Shown here: positions 63,986 through 64,000 of the stretch, piece after piece
Layout of the letters: every line of letters begins with the position of its first letter
Numbering within the stretch: the first letter of the stretch is position 1
NCBI GenBank assembly: GCA_016490735.1
Contig: JAEMWC010000346.1
Coordinates: forward strand, 700,001-764,000
Source of the DNA: Pachyseris speciosa
Taxonomy: Eukaryota > Cnidaria > Anthozoa > Scleractinia > Pachyseridae
Direction of reading: 5' to 3'
Length of the DNA: 64,000 nucleotides
Notes under the pieces: generated by a model
Told to the model about the DNA's origin: nothing
The model's input: the letters and a program-made list of their open reading frames with translations, nothing else
Database searches by the model: none
Translations under genes and position numbers: made by a program

Positions 63986-64000
63986 TATATAAAACTTCGA

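Overview
The window looks like nuclear DNA of an anthozoan cnidarian, most probably a stony coral. This is inferred from intron-rich animal genes, AT-rich intergenic DNA, CR1/L2-like LINE relics, tRNA-derived SINEs, many foldback elements and a BEL/Pao retrotransposon. No bacterial features (operons, ribosome binding sites, CRISPR) are present.

Two host genes can be assembled exon by exon. On the + strand, about 1422-7310 holds the 3' half of INPP5F/SAC2, a Sac-domain phosphoinositide phosphatase, with the catalytic CX5R loop, the hSac2 domain and a serine-rich tail. On the - strand, about 53741-24979 holds a 25-exon adhesion-type seven-transmembrane receptor of roughly 1,185 residues, with all splice phases compatible. 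From the N-terminus it has VWC-like cysteine modules, LDL-receptor class A modules, a duplicated three-exon cassette (VWC-like / Cys-rich / LDLa-like), an HRM-like segment, a GAIN-like region, a 7TM domain with clear class B2 signatures, and a cytoplasmic tail ending in a possible PDZ ligand. I cannot find the GPS cleavage motif that normally precedes TM1. The first coding exon was not identified with confidence.

Between these genes, 8-24 kb is repeat-dominated: foldbacks, a tRNA-derived SINE, a long AGT/AGC microsatellite forming the tail of a LINE fragment, the TM6-TM7 end of a rhodopsin-like GPCR with a decayed second copy, and one BEL/Pao LTR retrotransposon (17396-23499). The BEL/Pao LTRs are nearly identical, yet its coding region has at least four frame changes and two in-frame stops.

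The receptor introns are loaded with mobile DNA: two piggyBac-like TTAA elements, a foldback carrying a tRNA-Thr-like sequence, CCAAT-rich MITEs, a Tigger-like MITE, and an ACCCTATTTCAGACC-type foldback present once intact and once split by about 5 kb. Several repeats end within about 10-20 bp of receptor splice donors. Beyond 54 kb I see no convincing gene. That end holds a local duplication, MITEs, and a 1.2-kb element with long subrepeat-built inverted ends (62128-63352) carrying an integrase-like ORF fragment.
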